64,000 nucleotides of DNA from Pectobacterium colocasium (GCF_020181655.1 NZ_CP084032.1:1178001-1242000); one strand, 5' to 3'. Positions 30,102 to 40,162 are shown, counted from the first letter of the stretch. Notes: a model not told the origin generated them from the letters alone. Numbers and translations are program-made.

Positions 30102-31424
30102 GTGCTAGAACGTTTATCCTGGAAAAGGCTGGCATTGGAGCTGGCTTTTTTTTGTTTGCCTGCCTTACTGCTGGGGCTGATTTTTGGCTATCTGCCCTGG
30201 TTTCTGCTGGTTGCCGTATTAGGCTTACTTTGCTGGAATTTTTATAACCAGCTGAAACTCTCTTATTGGCTGTGGGTTGACCGCAGCATGACGCCCCCGC
30301 CGGGGCGTTGGAGCTGGGAACCGCTGTTTTACGGCCTTTACCAGATGCAGTTGCGTAATCGACGCCGACGTCGTGAACTGGCGCTTCTGATCAAACGGTT
30401 TCGCAGCGGGGCGGAATCCTTGCCGGATGCCGTGGTGATCACCACTGAAGAAGGAACCATCTTCTGGTGTAATCATCTGGCGCAGCACCTGCTCAGTTTC
30501 CGCTGGCCGGAAGATAACGGTCAGAATATCCTCAACTTATTGCGCTACCCAGAGTTCACCAACTATATGAAAGGGCAAGATTTTAGCCGTCCTCTCACGT
30601 TGCAGTTGAATAATTCCCACCATGTTGAATTCCGCGTGATGCCCTATTCCGAAGGGCAGCTCCTGATGGTTGTGCGTGATATTACGCAAATGCACCAGCT
30701 TGAAGGTGCCAGACGTAACTTTTTTGCCAATGTGAGCCATGAGCTGCGTACGCCGCTGACGGTGTTGCAGGGCTATCTGGAAATGATGCAGGAAGAAACG
30801 CTGGATGCGGCGTTGCAAGGAAAAGCGCTGAGTACCATGCAGGAACAGACCCGACGTATGGACGGGCTGGTCAAGCAACTGCTGACCCTGTCGCGTATTG
30901 AGGCGGCGACGGCGATCGATCTGAATGAAAAAGTCGATATTCCATTGATGCTGCGCGTGTTACAGCGTGAAGCGCAAACCCTAAGTCAGGGACGTCATGA
31001 GATTGTCTTTCGTGTGAACGAAAGCCTCCGCGTGTTTGGTAATGAAGAACAGCTGCGCAGCGCGGTATCCAATCTGGTGTATAACGCGATTAACCATACG
31101 CCAGCGGGAACGCGTATCGAAGTCTGCTGGCAGAAGATCCCGCAAGGGGCGCAATTTCAGGTCAGCGATAACGGGCCGGGAATTGCGGCCGAACATTTAC
31201 CGCGCCTGACAGAGCGTTTTTATCGGGTTGATAAGGCGCGTTCACGCCAGACGGGCGGCAGCGGGCTGGGGCTGGCGATTGTTAAACATGCGCTCAGCCA
31301 TCATGATTCCCGTCTGGAAATTATGAGTGAGGATGGTCTGGGCTCGCGTTTTGTCTTTACGTTGCCGAATCGGTTGATTGTCCCTGCCTCTCTGGCTGAA
31401 AATACGGTGAAACCTTCGGCCTGA
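30102..31424 (+). CDS. phoR: Phosphate regulon sensor kinase PhoR
   Basis: A membrane histidine kinase of 440 residues (E. coli 431), starting at GTG as in E. coli with GGAG upstream. Two closely spaced hydrophobic helices (about 10-60) have no large periplasmic loop, fitting sensing through PstSCAB/PhoU. Then comes a Cys/Arg-rich linker, a PAS domain at about 97-200, the phosphoacceptor His213 in VSHELRTPL, and the ATPase domain with [16 protein letters not shown] and [11 protein letters not shown] third gene (PstS-like) begins 15 bp after the stop and is probably cotranscribed. Confidence 0.97.
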   Translation: MLERLSWKRLALELAFFCLPALLLGLIFGYLPWFLLVAVLGLLCWNFYNQLKLSYWLWVDRSMTPPPGRWSWEPLFYGLYQMQLRNRRRRRELALLIKRFRSGAESLPDAVVITTEEGTIFWCNHLAQHLLSFRWPEDNGQNILNLLRYPEFTNYMKGQDFSRPLTLQLNNSHHVEFRVMPYSEGQLLMVVRDITQMHQLEGARRNFFANVSHELRTPLTVLQGYLEMMQEETLDAALQGKALSTMQEQTRRMDGLVKQLLTLSRIEAATAIDLNEKVDIPLMLRVLQREAQTLSQGRHEIVFRVNESLRVFGNEEQLRSAVSNLVYNAINHTPAGTRIEVCWQKIPQGAQFQVSDNGPGIAAEHLPRLTERFYRVDKARSRQTGGSGLGLAIVKHALSHHDSRLEIMSEDGLGSRFVFTLPNRLIVPASLAENTVKPSA

Positions 31425-31439
31425 CGGGAAATGCTACCC

Positions 31440-32378
31440 ATGACATCCGCCACTCGTATTGCGGGCGCTTTTTTACTGCTGTTCAGCGCGTTTTGCGCTG
31501 CGCAGCCTCGTCAGATGCTGGCGGGCAACCTCTCCAGCGCGGGGTCGGATACGCTGGCTAATCTGATGGCCTTTTGGGCGGCGGATTTCAGCCAGCATTA
31601 CCCGAACGTGAATTTACAGATTCAGGCCGCTGGGTCATCTTCTGCACCGACGTCTCTGGCATCGGGCGCAGCGCAGCTTGGGCCGATGAGCAGGGCGATG
31701 AAAGCCAGCGAGATTGACGCGTTCGTCCAGCACTACGGCTATCCACCGCTGGCGGTACCGGTCGCGATGGATGCGCTGGTCGTGCTGGTCAATCAGGATA
31801 ATCCGCTGTCTGGGTTGAACTTGTCGCAGTTGGACGCCATCTTTTCGATTACGCAGCGTTGTGGTAACCATCAGCCGATAAAACAGTGGGGCGATCTCGG
31901 CTTACGCGGCAGTTGGGAAAAGCGTACGCTACTGCGCTATGGGCGAAACTCTGCGTCAGGAACCTATGGGTTCTTTAAGCAAAAGGCGCTATGCCGTGGC
32001 GATTTTCTTCCTCAAGTCAATGAGCTGCCTGGCTCAGCATCCGTTGTACAGGCGGTGGCTGCATCAACCGATGCTATCGGCTATGCCAGCGTGGGCTTTC
32101 GCACCAGCGGCGTGAGAATGCTGCCGCTAGCCGCACAAGGAACCGACTACATTTACCCCTCGACTGAAAATATCCGCAGTGGTTTATATCCTTATACCCG
32201 TTACCTTTATATCTATGTGAACAAAGCGCCCAGCCAACCGCTGGAAGCGCTGACGGCGGCATTTTTAGATCGTGTGCTGTCCGAAACGGGGCAGTCGCTG
32301 GTGAATCAGGATGGCTATTTACCGCTACCGGAAGAAACGCGTCGCCAGGCGCGTCAGCAGATTGGCCTGCCAGAGTAA
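31440..32378 (+). CDS. PstS-like phosphate-binding protein, third gene of the phoBR operon
   Basis: A 312-residue exported binding protein of the PstS/PBP-like family. It has a signal peptide (hydrophobic core at about residues 8-20, likely cleavage near CAAQ). It shows the phosphate-binding features GSDTLANLM (loop after strand 1), AAGSSSAPTSLASG, GPMSRAMKASE and RNSASGTYGFFKQ. Only 15 bp separates it from phoR, and no promoter is evident, so it should be PhoB-controlled. The ATG at 31440 lies 9 nt after GGGAA; the ATG at 31431 is also possible. E. coli lacks a gene here. Whether it feeds PstCAB or informs PhoR is not visible from sequence. Confidence 0.85.
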   Translation: MTSATRIAGAFLLLFSAFCAAQPRQMLAGNLSSAGSDTLANLMAFWAADFSQHYPNVNLQIQAAGSSSAPTSLASGAAQLGPMSRAMKASEIDAFVQHYGYPPLAVPVAMDALVVLVNQDNPLSGLNLSQLDAIFSITQRCGNHQPIKQWGDLGLRGSWEKRTLLRYGRNSASGTYGFFKQKALCRGDFLPQVNELPGSASVVQAVAASTDAIGYASVGFRTSGVRMLPLAAQGTDYIYPSTENIRSGLYPYTRYLYIYVNKAPSQPLEALTAAFLDRVLSETGQSLVNQDGYLPLPEETRRQARQQIGLPE

Positions 32379-32406
32379 TTCAGCTTTCCACCACCCATTT
32401 GTGATG

Positions 32407-32445
32407 TTTTCACATTACATGAATTTTCTTCATGTAATGTGAAAA
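32407..32445. promoter_or_regulatory. 17-bp perfect inverted repeat with MetR-box core
   Basis: Arms 32407-32423 and 32429-32445 are perfectly complementary over 17 bp around TTTTC. The core TGAATTTTCTTCA (32420-32432) fits the MetR (LysR-type) consensus TGAA-N5-TTCA. There is no T-run after the hairpin, which argues against a terminator for the upstream gene. The MetE-like gene lies downstream. Confidence 0.7.
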
Positions 32446-32494
32446 TTCTTCTATTGCCCTGCGGTTTGTCACGTGACAGGATAGCTTTAAATCT

Positions 32495-32510
32495 AGACGT
32501 CCAGATGGCT
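32495..32510 (+). promoter_or_regulatory. Tandem MetJ boxes (methionine repressor operator)
   Basis: AGACGTCC followed directly by AGATGGCT match the 8-bp MetJ repeat AGACGTCT at 7 and 6 of 8 positions; flanking octamers are weaker. They lie 110-125 bp before the MetE-like start. Confidence 0.65.
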
Positions 32511-32620
32511 AAATAGAATTAAATGTAACTATCTCTCTGGGCAAATATTTCATATTGAAACTATCTGTCAGCATGCTTCTTTCCTGAAGATCGGTGCTGG
32601 CAACATGTCAGGAGCGACAC

Positions 32621-33727
32621 ATGGCGAACACCTTATCCCCTTTCCGTGCTGATATCGTCGGCAGTTTCTTACGTCCGGCTGCGATTAAGCAGGCTCGTCT
32701 TCAACATCAGGCGGGCGAGATTGATGATATCGCGCTGCGTAACATTGAGGATCGTGAGATCCTGCGGGTGGTAGAAAAGCAGCGTGAAGCAGGCTTGCAG
32801 ATTGTGACGGATGGTGAACTGCGTCGTGCCTGGTGGCACTTTGACTTTTTTGCTGATTTGCACGGTGTGGAGCGCTATGAAGCCGATCACGGTATTCAAT
32901 TCAACGGTATTCAGACGAAATCTCATGCGATTCGCGTCGTGGATAAAGTGAGTTTCAACCCTCAGCATCCGATGCTCGATCATTTCCGCTACCTGAACAG
33001 CATTTCTGGCGATGCGGTCGCTAAAATGACGATTCCTAGCCCCAGCGTGATGCATTTCCGCGGCGGGCGTAAAGCGATTGATGCGACGGTGTATCCCGAT
33101 CTGGCTGACTATTTCGACGATCTGGCGCAAACCTGGCGCGATGCGATTCATGCATTTTATGACGCCGGCTGCCGCTTCCTGCAATTGGATGACACCGTGT
33201 GGGCTTATCTGTGCTCTGACGATCAAAAACGCCAGATCCGTGAACGTGGTGAAGACCCGGAACAGCTGGCGCGGACATACGCCGATGTGCTGAACAAAGC
33301 GCTGGCGGATAAACCTGCGGATCTGGTTATTGGTTTGCACGTCTGCCGCGGTAACTTCCGCTCTACCTGGATTTCTGAAGGCGGCTATGAGCCTGTGGCA
33401 GAGATTCTGTTTGGCGAAGTGAATGTTGATGCTTTCTTCCTGGAATACGATACCGAGAGAGCGGGTGGATTTGAGCCGCTGCGCTTTGTGAAACCGGGTC
33501 ATCAGCAGGTGGTTCTGGGACTGATCACCACGAAGAACGGTGAACTGGAAGATGCCGATGTGGTGCAGGCGCGTATCGCGGAAGCGGCAAAATATGTCGA
33601 TCTCAGCCAGATTTGCCTGAGCCCGCAGTGTGGTTTTGCTTCAACGGAAGAGGGGAACAGCCTGACGGAAGAGCAGCAGTGGAATAAGCTGAAACTTGTC
33701 GTGGATATCGCCAATCGCGTGTGGTAA
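32621..33727 (+). CDS. MetE-like (catalytic-domain-only) methionine synthase family protein
   Basis: A 368-residue protein matching only the C-terminal catalytic domain of cobalamin-independent methionine synthase (MetE is about 755 residues), as in B. subtilis YxjG/YxjH. The zinc/homocysteine ligands are present: His and Cys in GLHVCRGN, Glu in FFLEYDTERAG and Cys in SPQCGFAST. The substrate region QLDDTVWAYLCS fits the family. The methyl donor is uncertain because the folate-binding N-terminal half is absent. The ATG at 32621 has AGGAG 7 nt upstream. MetR- and MetJ-type sites upstream place it in the methionine regulon, supporting a role in methionine synthesis or recycling. Followed by a terminator; no partner gene such as a DUF1852 protein is adjacent. 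Confidence 0.85.
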   Translation: MANTLSPFRADIVGSFLRPAAIKQARLQHQAGEIDDIALRNIEDREILRVVEKQREAGLQIVTDGELRRAWWHFDFFADLHGVERYEADHGIQFNGIQTKSHAIRVVDKVSFNPQHPMLDHFRYLNSISGDAVAKMTIPSPSVMHFRGGRKAIDATVYPDLADYFDDLAQTWRDAIHAFYDAGCRFLQLDDTVWAYLCSDDQKRQIRERGEDPEQLARTYADVLNKALADKPADLVIGLHVCRGNFRSTWISEGGYEPVAEILFGEVNVDAFFLEYDTERAGGFEPLRFVKPGHQQVVLGLITTKNGELEDADVVQARIAEAAKYVDLSQICLSPQCGFASTEEGNSLTEEQQWNKLKLVVDIANRVW

Positions 33728-34203
33728 GAGCGGCGAGATAACCCGATTCCTGCAAATGGAAATACAGAGGCTGGATCATTAGATCCGGCCTTTTTTATGG
33801 TCGTTCTCCTGCCTTCTGCCCGCGATGTTTTGTGAAATATGTTTTTTTTATGATCGAACAGCGCATTTTATGCCGGTTTTTGTCAGTTTTATTGCAATGA
33901 AATATCGATAAATGCGCAAATCATGTGTTATGCAAATCATGATAAACCAATTTATATTCTTATTTTTTCTCATAGTTAGGCTGTATGTTCTGGTTTTTGG
34001 ATCTCTGCTTGTCTTTTTACGCTATAAACGGTTTACTTAGCACCCAATATAGCTGTGCAAAAAATAACTTCTATGACCGCCATTTTCGTGTCGCCGAAGT
34101 GTTGGCGTCATGCTCCGAGCTAACCTTTTGCGAACGGCTTACGGCGGCGATAAACGACACAGTTTTCTTTTTATCGATTTGATACAGGCAACACGACATA
34201 ACT
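33728..34203. other. 476-bp intergenic region before brnQ
   Basis: It begins with the terminator of the MetE-like gene and becomes AT-rich. It contains the perfect direct repeat GCAAATCATG at 33917 and 33933 (16 bp apart). A 65-codon open frame from 33985 has no leader-peptide character (no run of Leu/Ile/Val codons) and no family. No RNA gene was recognised. Confidence 0.6.
33769..33797 (+). terminator. Rho-independent terminator of the MetE-like gene
   Basis: GGCTGGATC-ATTA-GATCCGGCC (one wobble pair) followed by six T, about 40 bp after the stop codon. Confidence 0.88.
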
Positions 34204-35523
34204 ATGAGTCATCGTTTAACTTCCAAAGATATTGTGGCATTAGGTTTTATGACCTTTGCTTTATTCGTGGGGGCTGGAAATATTATTTTCCCGCCTATGG
34301 TGGGATTGCAGTCAGGTGAGCACGTTTGGACTGCGGCACTCGGCTTCCTGCTGACCGCCGTTGGCCTACCCGTGTTGACTGTGATCGCATTGGCTAGGGT
34401 TGGCGGTGGCGTTGATGCGCTCAGCTCGCCAATTGGTAAGAAAGCGGGCGTGGTTCTGGCCACCGTGTGCTATCTGGCCGTTGGGCCATTGTTCGCAACG
34501 CCGCGTACGGCAACTGTGTCGTTTGAAGTCGGTCTGGCTCCTTTGGTGGGTAACGGAGCGTCTCCGTTATTGATTTATAGCCTGATTTATTTTGCTATCG
34601 TTATCGGGATTTCCCTGTATCCAGGTAAACTGCTGGATACGGTTGGTCACGTGCTGGCTCCTTTAAAGATTATTGCTCTGGCGATACTGGGCATTGCAGC
34701 GGTGCTGTGGCCTGCGGGTACGCCGATTCCCGCGACGGAAGCGTATGAGCATCTGCCGTTTTCCAATGGTTTCGTTAACGGCTATCTGACGATGGATACC
34801 TTGGGCGCGATGGTCTTTGGTATCGTGATCGTCAATGCCGCGCGCTCACGTGGGGTGGCAAGCCCTGTCCTGCTGACGCGTTACACCGTGTGGGCTGGGT
34901 TAATTGCTGGTATTGGCTTGACGCTGGTCTATTTGAGCTTGTTCCAGCTCGGTTCCGTCAGTGGTGAACTGGTGACGCAGGCGCAGAACGGCGCTGAAAT
35001 TCTCCATGCTTATGTGCAACACACATTCGGTAACATGGGAAGCAGCTTCCTGGCGTTGTTAATCTTTATCGCCTGTCTGGTGACGGCGGTGGGGCTAACC
35101 TGTGCTTGCGCTGAATTTTTTGCACAATACCTGCCGTTGTCTTACCGCACGCTGGTGTTTGTGCTGGGCATCTTCTCAATGGTGGTGTCTAACCTGGGTC
35201 TTAGCCATCTGATCCAACTTTCCATTCCCGTACTGACAGCGATTTATCCGCCTTGTATCATTCTGGTTTTATTGAGCTTTACGCTGCGCTGGTGGAATAG
35301 CGCGTCACGTATTGTGGCGCCTGTCATGTTAGTCAGTCTGTTATTTGGCATGATTGATGGTATAAAATCGTCGGCTTTCAAATCGCTGTTGCCAGAGTGG
35401 AGCCTCAACCTGCCGCTGAGCGAGCAAGGGTTGGCCTGGTTGCCACCGTCACTGCTGGTTTTGCTGGTTGCAGTGATTTACGACAGACTGTGTGGTCGTC
35501 AGGAAGTGACGGTACATCAATAA
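34204..35523 (+). CDS. brnQ: Branched-chain amino acid transporter BrnQ
   Basis: A sodium-coupled carrier for leucine, isoleucine and valine of the LIVCS family, 439 residues as in E. coli, with about 12 hydrophobic segments. The start is typical ([20 protein letters not shown], then [10 protein letters not shown]), as are the [13 protein letters not shown] loop and the [19 protein letters not shown] segment. The ribosome site is weak (CAGG further upstream). It lies after phoBR and before proY as in E. coli, but two extra genes separate it from phoR here. Confidence 0.95.
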   Translation: MSHRLTSKDIVALGFMTFALFVGAGNIIFPPMVGLQSGEHVWTAALGFLLTAVGLPVLTVIALARVGGGVDALSSPIGKKAGVVLATVCYLAVGPLFATPRTATVSFEVGLAPLVGNGASPLLIYSLIYFAIVIGISLYPGKLLDTVGHVLAPLKIIALAILGIAAVLWPAGTPIPATEAYEHLPFSNGFVNGYLTMDTLGAMVFGIVIVNAARSRGVASPVLLTRYTVWAGLIAGIGLTLVYLSLFQLGSVSGELVTQAQNGAEILHAYVQHTFGNMGSSFLALLIFIACLVTAVGLTCACAEFFAQYLPLSYRTLVFVLGIFSMVVSNLGLSHLIQLSIPVLTAIYPPCIILVLLSFTLRWWNSASRIVAPVMLVSLLFGMIDGIKSSAFKSLLPEWSLNLPLSEQGLAWLPPSLLVLLVAVIYDRLCGRQEVTVHQ

Positions 35524-35594
35524 TATCGTTAATGCCTGATAGCGCCGGTGCGGTAGGGATATCGTACTGCTCCGGCCCAACGTTGGGTTTCTGC

Positions 35595-35622
35595 ACCACA
35601 GGTATTTGCCTGTGGTTTTTCT
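35595..35622 (+). terminator. Terminator between brnQ and proY
   Basis: ACCACAGG-TATTTG-CCTGTGGT followed by TTTTCTTTTT. It should reduce read-through from brnQ into proY. Confidence 0.85.
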
Positions 35623-35663
35623 TTTTGTAATGTTTTCTTTCTATAAGACAGGGTTGCTTATCA

Positions 35664-37040
35664 ATGGAACAACCATCTTCCAAGCTCAAGCGTGGGTTAA
35701 GCACGCGGCATATTCGCTTTATCGCCCTTGGCTCAGCGATCGGAACCGGTCTTTTTTATGGTTCCGCGAGCGCCATCCAAATGGCTGGCCCCAGTGTGTT
35801 ACTGGCTTATCTGATCGGCGGAGTTGTCGCGTATATCATCATGCGCGCTCTGGGCGAAATGTCGGTACACAACCCACAGTCCAGTTCATTTTCTCGCTAT
35901 GCACAAGATTACCTCGGGCCATTGGCGGGCTATATCACTGGCTGGACCTACTGCTTTGAGATGCTGATTGTCGCCATTGCCGATGTGACCGCATTTGGCA
36001 TCTACATGGGGGTCTGGTTCCCTGCGGTACCGCACTGGGTGTGGGTTTTGAGTGTGGTGCTCATCATTGGCGCGATTAACCTGATGAATGTGAAAGCCTT
36101 TGGTGAACTGGAGTTCTGGCTCTCGTTCTTCAAGGTTGCCACCATTATCATTATGATCGTTGCGGGGATCGGTATTATTGTCTGGGGGATTGGCAACGGC
36201 GGTGAACCGACTGGCATTCATAATCTCTGGAGTAATGGTGGGTTCTTCAGTAACGGCGTGATGGGGATGATTCTCTCGCTGCAACTGGTGATGTTTGCGT
36301 ATGGCGGCGTGGAGATCATCGGAATTACCGCTGGTGAAGCCAAAGATCCGCATAAATCCATCCCTCGCGCGATTAACTCGGTGCCGTGGCGTATTCTGGT
36401 GTTCTATGTCGGTACACTGTTTGTGATCATGTCGATTTACCCGTGGAATCAGGTCGGAACCAACGGGAGTCCGTTCGTTCTGACGTTCCAACATATGGGC
36501 ATTACGGCGGCGGCCGGTATCCTGAATTTTGTCGTGATTACTGCGTCGCTGTCGGCGATTAACAGCGATGTCTTCGGCGTAGGCCGTATGCTGCACGGAA
36601 TGGCGGAACAGGGGCATGCACCGAAGGTATTTAGCCGCATTTCCAAACGCGGTATTCCGTGGGTAACGGTCGTCGTGATGATGACGGCGCTGTTGGTCGC
36701 GGTGTACCTGAACTACATTATGCCTGGCAAAGTTTTCCTGGTGATTGCTTCACTGGCAACGTTCGCGACGGTGTGGGTGTGGATCATGATTCTGTTTTCA
36801 CAGATTGCGTTTCGTCGCCGTCTGAGCCCGGATGAAGTGAAGGCGCTGGCGTTCCCGCTGCGCGGCGGTATCGCGACCTCCGTGTTCGGTATTTTCTTCC
36901 TGTTCTTCATCATCGGTCTGATCGGCTACTTCCCGGACACGCGTGTGTCGCTGTATGTCGGTATTATCTGGATATTGCTGCTTTTAGTGGGCTATGTCTG
37001 GAAGAAGAAACGTCAGAACGCGGTAGCGGCACAGAATTAA
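35664..37040 (+). CDS. proY: Proline-specific permease ProY
   Basis: An amino-acid/polyamine/organocation (APC) permease of 458 residues (E. coli ProY 457) with 12 predicted membrane segments. Family marks are the first helix [20 protein letters not shown], the [12 protein letters not shown] loop and [16 protein letters not shown]. In Salmonella ProY is a cryptic proline carrier; the real substrate in this organism is unproven. AGGG lies 10 nt before the ATG. A terminator at 37241 follows, after a structured repeat. Confidence 0.93.
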   Translation: MEQPSSKLKRGLSTRHIRFIALGSAIGTGLFYGSASAIQMAGPSVLLAYLIGGVVAYIIMRALGEMSVHNPQSSSFSRYAQDYLGPLAGYITGWTYCFEMLIVAIADVTAFGIYMGVWFPAVPHWVWVLSVVLIIGAINLMNVKAFGELEFWLSFFKVATIIIMIVAGIGIIVWGIGNGGEPTGIHNLWSNGGFFSNGVMGMILSLQLVMFAYGGVEIIGITAGEAKDPHKSIPRAINSVPWRILVFYVGTLFVIMSIYPWNQVGTNGSPFVLTFQHMGITAAAGILNFVVITASLSAINSDVFGVGRMLHGMAEQGHAPKVFSRISKRGIPWVTVVVMMTALLVAVYLNYIMPGKVFLVIASLATFATVWVWIMILFSQIAFRRRLSPDEVKALAFPLRGGIATSVFGIFFLFFIIGLIGYFPDTRVSLYVGIIWILLLLVGYVWKKKRQNAVAAQN

Positions 37041-37107
37041 GCTAGTCGATTGATATCAGAAGAAGCACTCAGACTGTCCGTTGACAAACCTATTTGTCGA
37101 ACGAAAA

Positions 37108-37212
37108 CGGGAGTAACGAAATAGAAGAGTAAAGCGTTTGCGCCATGGATGGCGCAAGCCGAGCTTACATGGACGTACTTGCAGCGTCTTTACGATCTAT
37201 TCGTTACTCCCG
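37108..37212. repeat. 105-bp nested inverted-repeat element
   Basis: The outer arms, 37108-37136 and 37185-37212, pair over about 28 bp with a few mismatches; the ends are CGGGAGTAACGAA and its complement. Inside is a perfect second hairpin, TTGCGCCAT-GG-ATGGCGCAA (37138-37157), followed by GCCGAGCTTACATGGACG. It may be a mobile miniature repeat or a structured RNA after proY. The inner segment resembles repeats I associate with soft-rot enterobacteria, but I cannot name it. Confidence 0.75.
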
Positions 37213-37240
37213 CACTACGGGCTTTATTAGCAACCTCTGC

Positions 37241-37262
37241 GCTCCCATTGGAGCATTTTTTT
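37241..37262 (+). terminator. Terminator downstream of proY
   Basis: GCTCC-CATT-GGAGC, then A and a run of seven T, just before the 3' end of the convergent ybdG. Confidence 0.8.
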
Positions 37263-37272
37263 GTGCCTATTT

Positions 37273-38547
37273 TTACGCTTTCGGGGCCGTCATTTGCTGC
37301 GCCATGACCCGCATATCGTGACCGGTTGGGGTTTGATGAACGCGCAGATCGAACTCTGGCAGGATCGCAAAGATGTGGTCGAAAATGTCAGATTGAATGC
37401 TTTCATAATCGACCCAGGCGGTCGTGTTGGTGAACGCATAAATTTCTAGCGGCACCCCGTCTGATGTTGGCGCAAGCTGCCGTACCATCAGCGTCATTCC
37501 CTTATGAATACCCGGATGGGTGCGCAGATAAACCTGAAGGTAGGCGCGGAACGTGCCTAAATTCGTCAGGCGGCGACCATTCAGCGGTGAAGTCAGGTCG
37601 GAATCTGACTGGGCGTTGTGCTGATCCAGTTCGTTTTTCTTGTTCTGAATGTAGGGCGACAGGAGCTTGCTGCGCAGCAATCGAGCCTGCTCCTCTTCCG
37701 TCATAAAATGCACGCTGGTGGTATCGATATTGATACTGCGCTTGATACGTCTCCCTCCTGATTCCGCCATCGAACGCCAGTTCTTGAAGGAGTCTGACAC
37801 CAACGCATAAGTGGGAATGGTGGTGACGGTATTGTCCCAGTTTTTCACTTTCACCGTCGTCAGCCCGATGTCGATAACCGCGCCGTCAGCGCCGTATTTC
37901 GGCATTTCTAGCCAGTCTCCCAGCGTGAGCATATCGTTGGCAGAAAGCTGGATGCCTGCGACCAGCCCCATAATCGGATCTTTGAACACCAACATCAGTA
38001 CGGCGGCCATCGCACCTAACCCGCTAATCAGAATCAGTGGGGATTTCCCGATGAGCAGTGAGACCACCATAATACTGATGACGATGGTGGCAATCAGTTT
38101 CAGGCTTTGGAAGATACCGCGCAGCGGCAACTGTGCCGCGACTTTGGTTCGGGCGGAAACGTTGAGCAGAACGTCGAGCAGTGAGAACAACGACAGCAGC
38201 GCAAAAATCATGATCCACACTTGGGAGCAGATGATGAGCGTTTCACGTGTTTCACTCTGCGAGGGCAGCCACACAAAGACCTGAATATTGAGGATCACCC
38301 CTTGTAGCAAAAAAGCCAACCGGTTAAACAGGTTGTGTTGCGTTAACGCCTGTTTCCACCCGTGCCCCTCGGTTTTTCCAGGCTTATTGAGTGAACGCAG
38401 AACCATTCTTTTCAGCACAACCTGATGCAAAATCAGGTGAATGACGGCAGAAATGAGCAATATCAGCCCAAGAACAATCAGTAACGCAATGATGCTAGCG
38501 TGTTGTATTCCAGCTTCTCTCAGCCACAGCGCGAGATTTTGTTGCAT
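37273..38547 (-). CDS. ybdG: Mechanosensitive channel MscM-type YbdG
   Basis: A small-conductance MscS-superfamily channel of 424 residues (E. coli YbdG 415) that opens under membrane tension. Five hydrophobic segments occupy about residues 15-230; the pore helix and MscS signature are [19 protein letters not shown] followed by [21 protein letters not shown]. The cytoplasmic beta domain contains [20 protein letters not shown]. The start at 38547 has AGGAG upstream; the frame is open for 46 more codons without family similarity. In E. coli this gene is at another locus; here it takes part of the place of malZ. Confidence 0.9.
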   Translation of the reverse strand: MQQNLALWLREAGIQHASIIALLIVLGLILLISAVIHLILHQVVLKRMVLRSLNKPGKTEGHGWKQALTQHNLFNRLAFLLQGVILNIQVFVWLPSQSETRETLIICSQVWIMIFALLSLFSLLDVLLNVSARTKVAAQLPLRGIFQSLKLIATIVISIMVVSLLIGKSPLILISGLGAMAAVLMLVFKDPIMGLVAGIQLSANDMLTLGDWLEMPKYGADGAVIDIGLTTVKVKNWDNTVTTIPTYALVSDSFKNWRSMAESGGRRIKRSINIDTTSVHFMTEEEQARLLRSKLLSPYIQNKKNELDQHNAQSDSDLTSPLNGRRLTNLGTFRAYLQVYLRTHPGIHKGMTLMVRQLAPTSDGVPLEIYAFTNTTAWVDYESIQSDIFDHIFAILPEFDLRVHQTPTGHDMRVMAQQMTAPKA

Positions 38548-38703
38548 GCGTTCTCCTTTATTCCAATGAATCTGTCGTGCATTAACACGATGTGAGGTTA
38601 AGGCTAAGGATTTAGCGCCCTCAGTCAACCTTTTGTATTCTCTGGAATCGCGTAGGAAAGGCTGGAACGGTGTGAGGAAGAACATCGGGGAAAATCATGG
38701 ATA

Positions 38704-38734
38704 AAGAAAAAGCCAGTCGCATAGCAACTGGCTT
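38704..38734 (-). terminator. Terminator of the peroxiredoxin gene
   Basis: On the minus strand AGCCAGTTGC-TAT-GCGACTGGCT followed by TTTTTC, about 35 bp after the stop codon. Confidence 0.85.
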
Positions 38735-38767
38735 GATCATCATTGCCCTGTAGGCAGGATGAGGGAA

Positions 38768-39370
38768 TTACAGCTTGTCTGCGTTCTCAGACAGGTATTT
38801 CGCTACACCGTCTGGTGACGCGCCCATACCGGATTTACCTTTTTCCCATTGCGCTGGACATACTTCGCCGTGCTCTTCGTGGAATTGCAGCGCGTCAACG
38901 GTACGCAGCATTTCGTCGATGTTACGACCCAGCGGCAGATCGTTCACCACCTGGTGGCGAACCACGCCGTTTTTGTCGATCAGGAAAGAACCACGCAGTG
39001 CAACACCGGCTTCTGGGTGCTCAATGCCGTAGGCCTTCTGGATTTCACGCTTAATGTCAGCAACCATCGCGTATTGCACTTCGCCGATGCCGCCTTTGTC
39101 CACAGGGGTTTTACGCCATGCGTTGTGAACAAACTCGGAGTCGAAAGAAACACCAACCACTTCCACACCGCGTTTTTTGAACTCGGCATAGCGGTGATCG
39201 AAAGCAATCAGCTCTGACGGACAAACAAAGGTGAAGTCCATCGGCCAGAAGAAGATCACGGCAGCTTTACCGTTGATGTGCTTCTTCAGGTTGAAATTTT
39301 CGACGATTTCGCCACTGCCTAAAACGGCAGCTGCGGTGAAGTCTGGGGCTTGACGAGTTACCAGGACCAT
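38768..39370 (-). CDS. Typical 2-Cys peroxiredoxin (AhpC/TSA family)
   Basis: Reduces hydrogen peroxide and alkyl hydroperoxides. The 200-residue protein has the peroxidatic Cys50 in FTFVCPSE and the resolving cysteine near 171 in GEVCPAQW, so it should work as a homodimer or decamer with the classical 2-Cys mechanism. It resembles the tryparedoxin/thioredoxin-dependent Prx1 group more than E. coli AhpC, and no ahpF reductase gene is next to it. Monocistronic, with its own terminator and 210 bp of upstream space; no OxyR site was identified by eye. Confidence 0.9.
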   Translation of the reverse strand: MVLVTRQAPDFTAAAVLGSGEIVENFNLKKHINGKAAVIFFWPMDFTFVCPSELIAFDHRYAEFKKRGVEVVGVSFDSEFVHNAWRKTPVDKGGIGEVQYAMVADIKREIQKAYGIEHPEAGVALRGSFLIDKNGVVRHQVVNDLPLGRNIDEMLRTVDALQFHEEHGEVCPAQWEKGKSGMGASPDGVAKYLSENADKL

Positions 39371-39580
39371 AATTACTCCTGTAGATAGCGGTTAATGATG
39401 GAGGATGTAAAAAACAGCGATCAGTATAGGGATTCTACCTGAGCGAATACAGGCAAAGAGACCAATCAATGAGATAGTTTCTGTCTATTGAACTCATCGC
39501 TATTTCCTTTCAAGACGCTACATTAACCCTTTTAGTAGAAAGGACAATACGTTGCGTATAAAAACGGAAAAATTGCGATC

Positions 39581-40162
39581 TTACAGCTGTTGCGCTTTCG
39601 CCAATTGCATCATCCGTGGATAAAACTGCCAGAAGAGTGTTTCAAATTGGTGATAGTGCTGCTCGATATCCTGAAAAGAACCAGATAGCGCCGCCAGTTT
39701 CGGGCGGCGTACCGACATTCTGTGCAGCACATCGGCGATAAACGGCAGCTCTGCGTAACGCGTCATCCAGCGTTCCGGCCACAGATAGCGATTCAGGTTC
39801 TGAAAGCGTTCAGGAGTTTGTGCCAGATGCGGCTCGATTTGTGACTGTGCGCCGTCGATAAAGGTTTGCAAGGGCGTATCCGGCACCAGCTCTAGCCAGT
39901 GCCGTGCAAGATAGTGATCCCACAGCACATCAAGCGTAATTGGCGCAACGCGGCGGAATTCATCGCTGAAATACTGACGCGCCTGTTTGACCTCCGGCAG
40001 GCTGTCAGTGAGCGAATCAACGCGGCGATGCAGGCGAATACCCGCGACGATCTCGTCTGCGTAGCTGTCCTGCGGGTTGCCGCGCACGAAATCCGCCATC
40101 AGATTACCTAATAGGGAGCTGTCGGCCAGCGTGGCCAGATGGAGGTGGGCAAGAAAATTCAT
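39581..40162 (-). CDS. acpH: Acyl carrier protein phosphodiesterase
   Basis: Removes the 4'-phosphopantetheine group from acyl carrier protein. The 193 residues equal E. coli AcpH. Family segments are [10 protein letters not shown] at the start, [24 protein letters not shown] and [17 protein letters not shown], which carry the His/Asp metal ligands of this HD-like fold. The ATG at 40162 fits the family start but has a poor ribosome site; an in-frame GTG at 40198 has AGAGG only 2 nt upstream, so the start is not certain. Divergent from queA as in E. coli. Confidence 0.92.
   Translation of the reverse strand: MNFLAHLHLATLADSSLLGNLMADFVRGNPQDSYADEIVAGIRLHRRVDSLTDSLPEVKQARQYFSDEFRRVAPITLDVLWDHYLARHWLELVPDTPLQTFIDGAQSQIEPHLAQTPERFQNLNRYLWPERWMTRYAELPFIADVLHRMSVRRPKLAALSGSFQDIEQHYHQFETLFWQFYPRMMQLAKAQQL

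Noticed and set aside
33985..34182. Leader peptide for brnQ attenuation
   Set aside because: No cluster of Leu, Ile or Val codons and no following hairpin with a T-run.
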